Shown here: positions 6,340 to 12,074 of the stretch, one piece after another | Numbering within the stretch: the stretch's first letter is position 1 | Layout of the letters: the number at the start of each line of letters is the position of its first letter | Source of the DNA: Pseudomonadota bacterium | GTDB taxonomy: Bacteria > Pseudomonadota > Gammaproteobacteria > Burkholderiales > Burkholderiaceae_C | Assembly (NCBI GenBank): GCA_023460715.1 | Contig: JAEWPH010000061.1 | Location: 1 to 12,074 of the forward strand | Reading direction: 5' to 3' | DNA length: 12,074 bases | Made by a program: the position numbers and the translations under genes | The notes under the pieces: model-generated | Told to the model about the DNA's origin: nothing | The model's database searches: none | Seen by the model: the letters and a program-made list of their open reading frames with translations, nothing else

Positions 6340-7179
6340 ATGACCGACCACGCCCGCCCCATCCGCTCCCAGTACGAAGACTTCATGCGCCACGTAGCCA
6401 CCCACGGCGTGGCCAAAGGCGATCGCACGGGCACCGGCACGAAAAGCGTCTTCGGCCACCAGATGCGGTTCGACCTGAACGAAGGCTTTCCGCTGGTGAC
6501 GACCAAGAAAGTGCACCTCAAATCCATCATCGTGGAATTGCTGTGGTTCCTCACCGGCTCCAGCGACAACCACTGGCTGAAGGAACGTGGCGTGACGATC
6601 TGGGACGAATGGGCGCGCGCGGACGGCGACCTGGGGCCCGTCTACGGCGTGCAATGGCGCAGCTGGCCCACGCCGGACGGCGGCCACATCGACCAGATCA
6701 GCCAGGTGATCGACACGCTGAAGAAGAACCCCGATTCGCGCCGCATCATCGTCAGCGCCTGGAACGTTGCCGATCTGGACAAGATGGCCCTGATGCCGTG
6801 CCACGCGTTCTTCCAGTTCTACGTGGCCCCGCCGCAGGCGCCCGGCCAGCGCGGCAAACTGAGCTGCCAGCTGTACCAGCGCAGCGCCGACATCTTCCTG
6901 GGCGTGCCGTTCAACATCGCCAGCTACGCCCTGCTCACGCACATGGTGGCGCAACAGTGCGACCTGGAAGTGGGCGACTTCATCTGGACCGGCGGCGATT
7001 GCCACATCTACAGCAACCATGCCGAGCAGGTGGCGCTGCAGCTGTCGCGCGCGCCGTTCGCGTACCCCACGCTGCGCATCGTGCGCAAGCCCGCTTCCAT
7101 CTTCGACTACCAGTTCGAGGACTTCGAGGTGCAGGGCTACGAACACCACCCGGCCATCAAGGCACCGGTGGCGGTATGA
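6340..7179 (+). CDS. thyA: Thymidylate synthase
   Basis: ThyA methylates dUMP to dTMP using 5,10-methylene-tetrahydrofolate, which leaves as dihydrofolate. The 279-residue protein shows the full set of family motifs: DRTGTGT (28-34, phosphate-binding Arg), [29 protein letters not shown] (99-107), [10 protein letters not shown] (133-142, paired Arg), the active site [13 protein letters not shown] with nucleophile Cys154, [23 protein letters not shown] (in two parts: QRSAD 180-184, PFNIASY 190-196) and [10 protein letters not shown] (218-227). It is slightly longer than the 264 residues of E. coli ThyA, with a small Pro/Gly-rich insertion (about 163-173) after the active-site strand. The ATG at 6340 matches the family N-terminus; the frame is open further upstream, but that stretch is the antisense of the lipoprotein gene. 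Its stop overlaps the folA start. Confidence 0.97.
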   Translation: MTDHARPIRSQYEDFMRHVATHGVAKGDRTGTGTKSVFGHQMRFDLNEGFPLVTTKKVHLKSIIVELLWFLTGSSDNHWLKERGVTIWDEWARADGDLGPVYGVQWRSWPTPDGGHIDQISQVIDTLKKNPDSRRIIVSAWNVADLDKMALMPCHAFFQFYVAPPQAPGQRGKLSCQLYQRSADIFLGVPFNIASYALLTHMVAQQCDLEVGDFIWTGGDCHIYSNHAEQVALQLSRAPFAYPTLRIVRKPASIFDYQFEDFEVQGYEHHPAIKAPVAV

Positions 7180-7688
7180 GCACGGCAACGTCCATGGAAA
7201 TCGCCCTGATCTATGCGCGCGCCGCCAACGGCGTGATCGGCAAGGACGGCGTGATGCCCTGGCATCTGCCGGAAGACCTGGCGCACTTTCGCGCGCTCAC
7301 GCAGGGCCACCCGGTCATCATGGGCCGCAAAACCTGGGACTCGCTGCCGCCGCGCTTTCGCCCCCTGCCCGGCCGCGCCAACATCGTCGTGACCCGCCAG
7401 GCGGACTGGCAGGCCGACGGCGCGCAGCGCGCCGCCAGCCTGGAAGAGGCCCTCTCGCTGGCCGCGGCCGCACACCCGGCCACGGCGTGGGTGATCGGTG
7501 GCGCGCAGATCTACGCGCAGGCCCTGCCGCTGGCGCAGCGCGTGGAGGCCACGGAAATCGCCCGCGACTACGACGGCGATGCCCATGCCCCGGTGCTGGG
7601 CCCCGCATGGCGCGAGGTGCAGCGCGCACGCGGCGTATCGGCCACGGGCCTGGACTACAGCTTCGTCACCTACAGCAAGGTCGAGTGA
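7176..7688 (+). CDS. folA: Dihydrofolate reductase
   Basis: FolA reduces dihydrofolate to tetrahydrofolate with NADPH, regenerating the cofactor consumed by ThyA; it is the target of trimethoprim. The 170-residue protein has the family landmarks: [21 protein letters not shown] (the mobile Met20-type loop and the catalytic acid, Asp34), [14 protein letters not shown] (NADPH-binding region, 46-58), [13 protein letters not shown] (62-74), [15 protein letters not shown] (Gly-Gly NADPH site, 108-109) and [10 protein letters not shown] near the end. The ATG at 7176 overlaps the thyA stop as ATGA, which suggests translational coupling. An alternative ATG at 7194 would start directly at [10 protein letters not shown]; the coupled start is preferred but not proven. 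The 3' end overlaps the convergent Crp/Fnr gene by 19 bases. Confidence 0.96.
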   Translation: MSTATSMEIALIYARAANGVIGKDGVMPWHLPEDLAHFRALTQGHPVIMGRKTWDSLPPRFRPLPGRANIVVTRQADWQADGAQRAASLEEALSLAAAAHPATAWVIGGAQIYAQALPLAQRVEATEIARDYDGDAHAPVLGPAWREVQRARGVSATGLDYSFVTYSKVE

Positions 7689-8422
7689 GCGGCCCGCGCC
7701 GGAGGCTGCGGCGGCGGCGGTGCGCCCAGGTCGTCGCCATGGCGCGCAAAGCGCCTGAGTCGATCGATGTCGAGCACATCCACCGTGCCATAGCGGATCT
7801 GCAGCAGCCCGGCGTTCTCCAGCTCGTGCAAGGCGCGGTGCGCGATCTGCCGCGAGACGCCCGCCAGACGCCCGATGTCTTCCTGCGAGATGCGCAAGGC
7901 CTTCTCGGCGTTCGGGTTCAGTTGCGGGTTGAACAGCTCGGCCAGGCAACTGGCAACGCGCGCGCTGATGTCGTGCATGCGGTAGCTCTCCGCCAGGGCG
8001 ACGAACTGCCCCACCCGCGCATTGAGCTGGTGGATCATGAAGTGGCAGAACGGCAGGCTGTCGCCCAGCAGGTAATGGAAGGTTCTGCTGGGCATGACCG
8101 CCATCCGGCTGTCGTGCACGGCCACCACGGAGTACGGCCGCAGCTCCCCTTTCAGCAATGACCCCTCGCCCAGCCAGCCCCCGGAAGAGATCCCGCTGAG
8201 CGTGGTGCTGCGGCCGTCGGCGGCCAGCAGGTCCACGCGCACCATGCCTTCCACCACGCCGAACCAGTGCGCGGCCAGCGTCCCCCGCTCGCACACCACG
8301 GCACCGGCTGCAAACGTCCTGTCCTGGGTCTCACGCTCCACGCGTTCGCGCTGCTCGTCGGTGAGCTCACGCGCCCACGCGGTGGCCCGCAGCATCGCGA
8401 TGGTCTGGACATGGTTTGTCAT
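7670..8422 (-). CDS. Crp/Fnr-family transcriptional regulator
   Basis: This is a 250-residue Crp/Fnr-type regulator. The N-terminal cyclic-nucleotide-binding-like beta-roll spans about residues 15-125. Its phosphate-binding-cassette region reads GGWLGEGSLLKGELRPYSVVA (first Gly at 81): the cassette Arg is kept, but the Ser that follows it in E. coli CRP is replaced by Pro, so cAMP binding is uncertain. A dimerisation helix follows (about 130-160). The winged helix-turn-helix is LRISQEDIGRLAGVSRQIAH, then RALHELENAGLL (177-207); its SRQxxxR recognition helix resembles CRP, with Gln in place of the DNA-contacting Glu. No N-terminal cysteine cluster of the Fnr type is present, so an oxygen-sensing iron-sulfur centre is unlikely. 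The Pro/Ala-rich tail (226-250) runs into the end of folA. The gene is divergent from the tannase-family gene, its likeliest target. Confidence 0.92.
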   Translation of the reverse strand: MTNHVQTIAMLRATAWARELTDEQRERVERETQDRTFAAGAVVCERGTLAAHWFGVVEGMVRVDLLAADGRSTTLSGISSGGWLGEGSLLKGELRPYSVVAVHDSRMAVMPSRTFHYLLGDSLPFCHFMIHQLNARVGQFVALAESYRMHDISARVASCLAELFNPQLNPNAEKALRISQEDIGRLAGVSRQIAHRALHELENAGLLQIRYGTVDVLDIDRLRRFARHGDDLGAPPPPQPPARAAHSTLL

Positions 8423-8431
8423 TCGGATGAC
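8418..8431. promoter_or_regulatory. Inverted repeat over the Crp/Fnr start codon, possible operator
   Basis: GTCAT-TCGG-ATGAC is a perfect dyad with 5-base arms and a 4-base spacer, the geometry of Fnr-type sites (TTGAT-N4-ATCAA) but with different bases. It covers the regulator's own start codon (8420-8422), where bound protein would block expression. One such dyad in about 150 bases is not far from chance expectation. Confidence 0.3.
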
Positions 8432-8468
8432 TTTCTGCAGCGGTGCCTCACTGCCGCCACGTGTCTTT

Positions 8469-8484
8469 GCAAGGACTTTCTTGC
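8469..8484. promoter_or_regulatory. CRP-geometry inverted repeat upstream of the tannase-family gene
   Basis: GCAAG-GACTTT-CTTGC is a perfect dyad with 5-base arms and a 6-base spacer, the same geometry as CRP sites (TGTGA-N6-TCACA). Its centre lies about 34 bases before the start point predicted from the TAGAAT box, where a regulator could replace the missing -35 contact or block it. This is a candidate only. Confidence 0.3.
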
Positions 8485-8498
8485 CGGGGGCGAATGCC

Positions 8499-8504
8499 TA
8501 GAAT
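8499..8504 (+). promoter_or_regulatory. Candidate -10 box of the tannase-family gene
   Basis: TAGAAT, followed by a T-run, is a good -10 match 72 bases before the ATG at 8577. No -35 is visible at 16-18 bases (CTTTCT is poor), which would fit an activator-dependent promoter. Confidence 0.4.
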
Positions 8505-8576
8505 TTTTTCAGAACAAGAAGAAGCAGCTGTCGGAGCCAACGCAGTGTAAGAGGCCCAACCCAACGGAGACAAACC

Positions 8577-10124
8577 ATGAAATACCCTCGATTTCCCGCG
8601 CGCAGCGCCGCCGTCGCGGCCTGTGCGTCCGTCTTGCTCGCGGCCTGCGGAGGCGACGACGACGATGCCCCGCCACCCGCACCGCCCGTGGCGTCTGCCG
8701 CGCAGCAATGCGCAGCACTTGCGGGTACTTCGGTCGGTGGCGCCACGCTGAACGCGGCCACGCTGGTCGCGGCAACGGCCACGGCAGCCGAGTTCTGCAA
8801 GGTCACCGGCACGCTGCACGGCACGCTCAACTTCGAGGTGCAGTTGCCGAGCACCTGGAACAACAAGATGCTCTATGCAGGCGGCGGCGGCTGGAACGGC
8901 AGCATTGCCATCACGCCCTATTCGCCCAGCGGTTCCACGGCGGGGTATGTGCTGGTGGCTTCTGACGGGGGCCGCCAGGGCAACGGGCTGGACGCCTCGG
9001 TATTTCTCAACAACCCCACCGCGCAGGCAGACTTCGGATACCTGTCGGTGCATTCCGTGAGCGAAGTGGCGAAGGAGCTGATCCGCAAGCGCTACGGCAC
9101 CGACGCCGCCTTCAGCTACTTCGAGGGGTGCTCCAACGGCGGGCGCGAGGCCCTGGTCGCCGCCACGCGCTTTCCCACCGATTTCGACGGCATCGTCGTG
9201 CGGGCGCCAGCCTACTCGTTCACCGAACTGTTCCAGGCCTTCGTCTCCAACGGCAAGGCACTGGCGGCGCCGGGCGGACGCGTCAGCAGCGCGAAGGCGG
9301 GCTTGATCGGCCGCACCGTCGTGGCCCAGTGCGACCGGCTGGATGGCGCTGCGGACGGCATCGTTAGCAACCAGGAGGCCTGCAACTTCGACCCCGCCGT
9401 GCTGCGCTGCACGGCCGGCGACGGACCCGACTGCCTGACGGATGCGGAGGTGAGCACCGCCCAGACGATGTACGCCGAATTGCGCCGGCCCGACGGGACG
9501 AGCATCTACCCGGGCTGGGGCCCAGGCGGCGAAGACATCGGCTGGCCCCTGTGGGTCACCGGCACGGCCATCGGGGGCGTGGGCCTGCAGTTCCAGTTCG
9601 GGACCGGCCTCGTCAACTACTGGGTCACCGGCGACCCCAACTTCAACCCGCTGACCTTCGACGCCGAGCGCTACCGCGCCGGGCTGCAACTGGCCGCCAC
9701 GACCCTGGACGCCACGCCCGATCTGGGACCGTTCTTCCAGCAGGGCGGGAAGATGGTCTTCGCCCATGGCACCCACGACTGGGCCATCAGCTACAAGGCC
9801 TCCATCCGGTATGTAGAACAGGTGGCCAACAAGGTGGGCGGCGTCGCCGCGCGGGACCAGTCCCTGGAATTCTTCCTCCAGCCCGGGGTGCAGCACTGCT
9901 CCGGCGGCGTGGGCCCGGACACCGTCGATCTGGTCGACGCCGTGTCGCGGTGGCGTGAAAGCGGCACCAAGCCGTCTGCGCAGAACATCGTGGCGCGCAC
10001 CCTGGCGCCCGACACGCGCGCGGTGCAGCAGTCCCGGCCGCTGTGCAAGTACCCGAGCTTTCCCAAATACCGGGGCTCCGGCGACCTGACGGCAGCAGAA
10101 AGCTATACCTGCCAGACGTCATGA
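8577..10124 (+). CDS. Tannase/feruloyl esterase family alpha/beta-hydrolase, predicted lipoprotein
   Basis: This is a 515-residue serine hydrolase of the tannase family, which cleaves esters of aromatic acids such as gallate, ferulate and, in MHETase, mono-hydroxyethyl terephthalate. A signal peptide ends in the lipobox LLAAC (Cys24). Gly at +2 predicts the outer membrane, followed by an acidic DDDD and proline-rich tether (27-37). The catalytic set is complete: nucleophile Ser186 in YFEGCSNGGREAL, Asp401 in AHGTHDW, and His440 in PGVQHCSGG. Cys185 and Cys441, next to the Ser and His, match the family's hallmark disulfide. The lid segment carries the calcium-loop pattern CDRLDGAADGIVSNQEAC (252-269). 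Asn follows the nucleophile where Thr is found in MHETase. Substrate cannot be read from sequence. GGAG lies 7 bases after which the ATG follows, supporting this start. It is divergent from a Crp/Fnr gene. Confidence 0.92.
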   Translation: MKYPRFPARSAAVAACASVLLAACGGDDDDAPPPAPPVASAAQQCAALAGTSVGGATLNAATLVAATATAAEFCKVTGTLHGTLNFEVQLPSTWNNKMLYAGGGGWNGSIAITPYSPSGSTAGYVLVASDGGRQGNGLDASVFLNNPTAQADFGYLSVHSVSEVAKELIRKRYGTDAAFSYFEGCSNGGREALVAATRFPTDFDGIVVRAPAYSFTELFQAFVSNGKALAAPGGRVSSAKAGLIGRTVVAQCDRLDGAADGIVSNQEACNFDPAVLRCTAGDGPDCLTDAEVSTAQTMYAELRRPDGTSIYPGWGPGGEDIGWPLWVTGTAIGGVGLQFQFGTGLVNYWVTGDPNFNPLTFDAERYRAGLQLAATTLDATPDLGPFFQQGGKMVFAHGTHDWAISYKASIRYVEQVANKVGGVAARDQSLEFFLQPGVQHCSGGVGPDTVDLVDAVSRWRESGTKPSAQNIVARTLAPDTRAVQQSRPLCKYPSFPKYRGSGDLTAAESYTCQTS

Positions 10125-10128
10125 CAGG

Positions 10129-10171
10129 AGCCGGGAACGGGGAGCGCACGGAAGCGGCGGGCTCCCCGGCT
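10129..10171 (+). terminator. Hairpin terminator after the tannase-family gene
   Basis: AGCCGGG (10129-10135) pairs with CCCGGCT (10165-10171). Inside it GGGGAGC (10139-10145) can pair with GCTCCCC (10161-10167); the two stems share bases, so a bulged combined stem or a switch between them is possible. TGTGTTTGGG follows, a weak T-rich tail. It starts 5 bases after the stop codon. Confidence 0.6.
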
Positions 10172-10204
10172 GTGTTTGGGCAGCAGCACGGAGCAGCGCA
10201 TCAT

Positions 10205-10210
10205 TAAAAT
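10205..10210 (+). promoter_or_regulatory. Candidate -10 box of the exonuclease III gene
   Basis: TAAAAT lies 29 bases before the ATG at 10240 and is followed by TCCCGTTTTTC. No clear -35 at 16-18 bases and no obvious Shine-Dalgarno sequence are visible. The layout resembles the region before thyA. Confidence 0.45.
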
Positions 10211-10239
10211 TCCCGTTTTTCTCAACGGACTGCGGCCCC

Positions 10240-11016
10240 ATGCAAATCGCCACCTGGAACATCAACTCCCTGTCCGTGCGGCTGCCCCAGGTACTGGCCT
10301 GGCTGGAGGCCAACCCGGTGGACGCCATCGGCCTGCAGGAGCTCAAGCTGGTGGACGAGAAGTTCCCGCACGACGCCTTCGAGGCCGCCGGCTACCACGC
10401 CGTGGCCTTTGGGCAGAAGACGTACAACGGCGTGGCGATCCTGAGCCGCACCCCGTTGCGCGACGTGGTGCGCAACATCCCCGGCCACGAGGATGCGCAG
10501 GCCCGCGTGATCGCCGCCACGCTGGACACGCCGCAGGGCCCGCTGCGCTTGATCAACTGCTATTTCGTGAACGGCCAGGCGCCGGGCACGGAAAAGTTCG
10601 AATACAAGATGCTCTGGCTGGCCGCGTTGCACCGCTGGGTGAAGGAAGAGCTGCTGGCGCACCCGCGCCTGGTGCTGGTCGGCGACTTCAACGTGGCGCC
10701 CGAAGACCGCGACTCCTTCGACCCGGTGGGCCTCAAGGACACCATCCACCATACCGTGGAGGAGCGCACGCATTTCCAGGAGCTGCTGCAACTGGGGCTG
10801 ACGGACGCGTACCGGATGTTCGATCAGCCCGAGAAGAGCTTCTCGTGGTGGGACTACCGCATGCTGGGCTTTCAGAAGAACCGCGGCCTGCGGATCGACC
10901 ACATCCTGGTGAGCGACGATCTCAAGGGCAGCGTGCAGGCCTGCACCATCGACCGGGCGCCGCGCAAGAACCCGCAGCCCAGCGATCACACGCCGGTCGT
11001 AGTGACGCTCGGCTGA
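10240..11016 (+). CDS. xth: Exodeoxyribonuclease III
   Basis: This is a 258-residue Mg-dependent exonuclease III, the AP endonuclease and 3'-repair enzyme of base-excision repair, with the endonuclease/exonuclease/phosphatase fold. E. coli XthA has 268 residues. The catalytic residues are all recognisable: Asn7 in IATWNINS, Glu34 in LQELK (metal ligand), Tyr108 in INCYFVNG, Asp149 and Asn151 in VGDFNVAPEDRD, the Trp pair in SFSWWDYR (DNA contact), Asp220 in LRIDHILVS, and the Asp249-His250 pair in PSDHTPVVV. The ATG at 10240 gives the standard MQIATWNIN start. The gene stands alone: a hairpin terminator precedes its promoter region and a strong terminator follows. The symbol xth/xthA is used for this family; a paralogue elsewhere in the genome is possible. 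Confidence 0.96.
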   Translation: MQIATWNINSLSVRLPQVLAWLEANPVDAIGLQELKLVDEKFPHDAFEAAGYHAVAFGQKTYNGVAILSRTPLRDVVRNIPGHEDAQARVIAATLDTPQGPLRLINCYFVNGQAPGTEKFEYKMLWLAALHRWVKEELLAHPRLVLVGDFNVAPEDRDSFDPVGLKDTIHHTVEERTHFQELLQLGLTDAYRMFDQPEKSFSWWDYRMLGFQKNRGLRIDHILVSDDLKGSVQACTIDRAPRKNPQPSDHTPVVVTLG

Positions 11017-11087
11017 GGTAGCGCCTGGAGGGCCGCGGTCCGCATTGCGGCCTGCAGCCCCCACCCGCGGACATTCCACCAGCTGAC

Positions 11088-11117
11088 AAAAAAAGCCGCT
11101 CCGAGGAGCGGCTTTTT
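11088..11117. terminator. Strong bidirectional intrinsic terminator
   Basis: A 12-bp stem is formed by AAAAAGCCGCTC (11090-11101) and GAGCGGCTTTTT (11106-11117) around the loop CGAG. It has a T-run on the plus strand and seven A (T on the minus strand) on the other side. It therefore fits both the exonuclease III gene, which ends 71 bases before it, and the convergent DUF2383 gene, which ends 72 bases away on the other strand. Confidence 0.9.
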
Positions 11118-11134
11118 GCCAGGGAGCGCGGCAG

Positions 11135-11159
11135 GGTGATGAGTCAAGAGGCCATCACC
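11135..11159. repeat. Second inverted repeat in the same convergent gap
   Basis: GGTGATG (11135-11141) and CATCACC (11153-11159) form a perfect 7-bp dyad around an 11-base loop. It lies between the strong terminator and the DUF2383 stop. There is no T-run, so it could be a 3' RNA hairpin of the DUF2383 transcript or a protein site; function unknown. Confidence 0.45.
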
Positions 11160-11189
11160 GGCACCGCGCCATCTGCGCCATCCGCTGTA

Positions 11190-12074
11190 TCAGCGGGCTG
11201 CGGCCTGGTAACGGTTGCGCAGGTCGCGCACTTCGTCGTGGTTGCGCTGGGCGCCTTGCGCCTGGCGCTCCACCAAGGCCCGGACCGACGCGGGCAGCGG
11301 GGCCTTGAGCGCCTTACGGTAGCGGGCTACGGCGGCGTCCTCGCCGCGCTCGCACTCTTCCAGCACGGCCTTGTCATCGCGGGTCGTCATGGCGGCCTTC
11401 ACCGAAACCCAGCCACGGTGCAGTGCGCCAGAGACCGTGCCACCCGACGAGGGCTCGCCGCCATGGTTGCGGATTTCGCGCTCCAGCTCTGCTGCGGCGG
11501 CAGCGCATTCGCTGGCATGGCGCAGGAAGATGCCCTTGAGTTCGGGCGATTCAGCGTGCTCGGCCGAGGTACGGAAACCGTATTCGCCGTCGCGGCAGGA
11601 TTCCAGCAGATCGTCCAGCACGTCGACCACGTCGTCGTTGTCGACGATGGCGCTGTCGCTACCCGTGCTCGATTGCGTCATGCTGCCCACCGTGGCGCCC
11701 GCGCCGGAGGTTCCAGCGGCGCCCAGGGTCGCTGCGCCTGCGGCCAGGCCCGCGCCGGCGGTGGCCGTCGTGGTGCCGGAGCCGGCACGCTCCCACGCGG
11801 CGCGGGTCGCCGGGCGGGCTTCGTCCCACTCCAGGCCGCTGGTGCCGCGAGCCTGGCCCCAGTCGCGGGCCAGGTGCGGCTCCACGGTGTCGAAGTCGCC
11901 TTCATAGCGGCCGACCGAGCTCCATCCCAGTTCGTAGGCGGGGCGGTACTCGTCGTAGGTGCGATCGCCGGAATAGTAGGGCTCGCGCTGGTAGCTTTCG
12001 CGCCAGTAGGCGTCTTCTGCCGTGGGGTTGACCGACTCGGCCGCAGCCTTGCCGGCCAGGCCGCCGACCACCGC
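11190..12074 (-). CDS. DUF2383/PA2169-type four-helix protein with glycine-rich N-terminal region (5' partial)
   Basis: The C-terminal part (about residues 145-260 of the visible chain) matches the DUF2383/PA2169 family, a ferritin-like four-helix bundle of unknown function: VLDDLLESCRDGEYGFRTSAE, SPELKGIFLRHASECAAAAAELE, GALHRGWVSVKAAM and VLEECERGEDAAVARYRKAL. In front of it is a distinct region: a glycine-zipper-like start (VVGGLAGKAAAE), then NPTAEDAYWRE, YYSGDRTYDEYRPAYELGW, a DWG/AW-rich segment, and a long Ala/Gly/Thr linker (about 97-140). The frame is still open at the right edge; the only visible start candidate is a GTG at 12071, preceded by GCG, so the true start probably lies outside the window. 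Such proteins are often linked with stress or envelope homeostasis, but no role is established. It is convergent with the exonuclease gene. Confidence 0.85.
   Translation of the reverse strand, partial: AVVGGLAGKAAAESVNPTAEDAYWRESYQREPYYSGDRTYDEYRPAYELGWSSVGRYEGDFDTVEPHLARDWGQARGTSGLEWDEARPATRAAWERAGSGTTTATAGAGLAAGAATLGAAGTSGAGATVGSMTQSSTGSDSAIVDNDDVVDVLDDLLESCRDGEYGFRTSAEHAESPELKGIFLRHASECAAAAAELEREIRNHGGEPSSGGTVSGALHRGWVSVKAAMTTRDDKAVLEECERGEDAAVARYRKALKAPLPASVRALVERQAQGAQRNHDEVRDLRNRYQAAAR

Noticed and set aside
6543..7175. N-terminal extension of FolA through thyA
   Set aside because: It is the out-of-frame shadow of thyA; dihydrofolate reductase homology begins at 7176 or 7194.
8448..9896. 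Open frame of 482 codons on the minus strand
   Set aside because: It is the exact antisense of the tannase-family gene, which has a full catalytic set. The translation shows no recognisable domain.
10222..11079. Open frame of 285 codons on the minus strand
   Set aside because: It is antisense to the exonuclease III gene, whose catalytic residues are all present, and shows no domain of its own.
1..12074. A defence, toxin-antitoxin, mobile or biosynthetic gene cluster
   Set aside because: All genes are ordinary metabolic, repair, regulatory or membrane genes in short independent units. No transposase, integrase, attachment repeats, CRISPR array or tRNA was seen, and base composition is even throughout.

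Overview
The window is about 12 kb of compact, very GC-rich chromosome from a betaproteobacterium, most likely Comamonadaceae and Acidovorax-like. This is an inference. It rests on the base composition, protein families typical of Burkholderiales (an HpnE-type oxidase, long YihY, DUF2069, a DUF2383/PA2169-type protein), a short intergenic element resembling a dispersed repeat I associate with Comamonadaceae genomes, and TAAAAT-type -10 boxes just upstream of start codons. There are no tRNA or rRNA genes, CRISPR arrays, insertion sequences or phage genes, and no gap between genes exceeds 300 bases.

Layout from left to right: (1) the 3' part of an HpnE-like FAD oxidase (+, cut by the left edge), probably from a hopanoid/squalene cluster; (2) a convergent YihY/BrkB-family inner-membrane protein (-), with a terminator-like repeat between the two; (3) a divergent DUF2069 membrane protein (+); (4) a LysR regulator (-) convergent with DUF2069 across a G-quadruplex-like gap, and divergent from (5) a D-2-hydroxyglutarate/D-lactate dehydrogenase-type FAD enzyme (+); (6) a small unknown lipoprotein (-); (7) the thyA-folA pair (+), overlapping by ATGA; (8) a Crp/Fnr regulator (-) whose 3' end overlaps folA, divergent from (9) a tannase/feruloyl-esterase-family lipoprotein (+); (10) an exodeoxyribonuclease III (+); (11) a DUF2383 protein (-) with a glycine-rich N-terminal part, cut by the right edge.

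How they work together: ThyA makes dTMP and oxidises methylene-tetrahydrofolate to dihydrofolate, which FolA reduces again, so that pair is one metabolic unit. Two divergent regulator/enzyme pairs stand out. In each, the LysR or Crp/Fnr gene is the natural candidate regulator of the enzyme beside it, and each shared control region holds inverted repeats that could be operators. The other genes look like independent single-gene units separated by hairpin terminators.

I see no novel multi-gene system here. The best leads are the Crp/Fnr-tannase locus, the five-tract G-quadruplex motif between two convergent genes, and the LysR-dehydrogenase control region.
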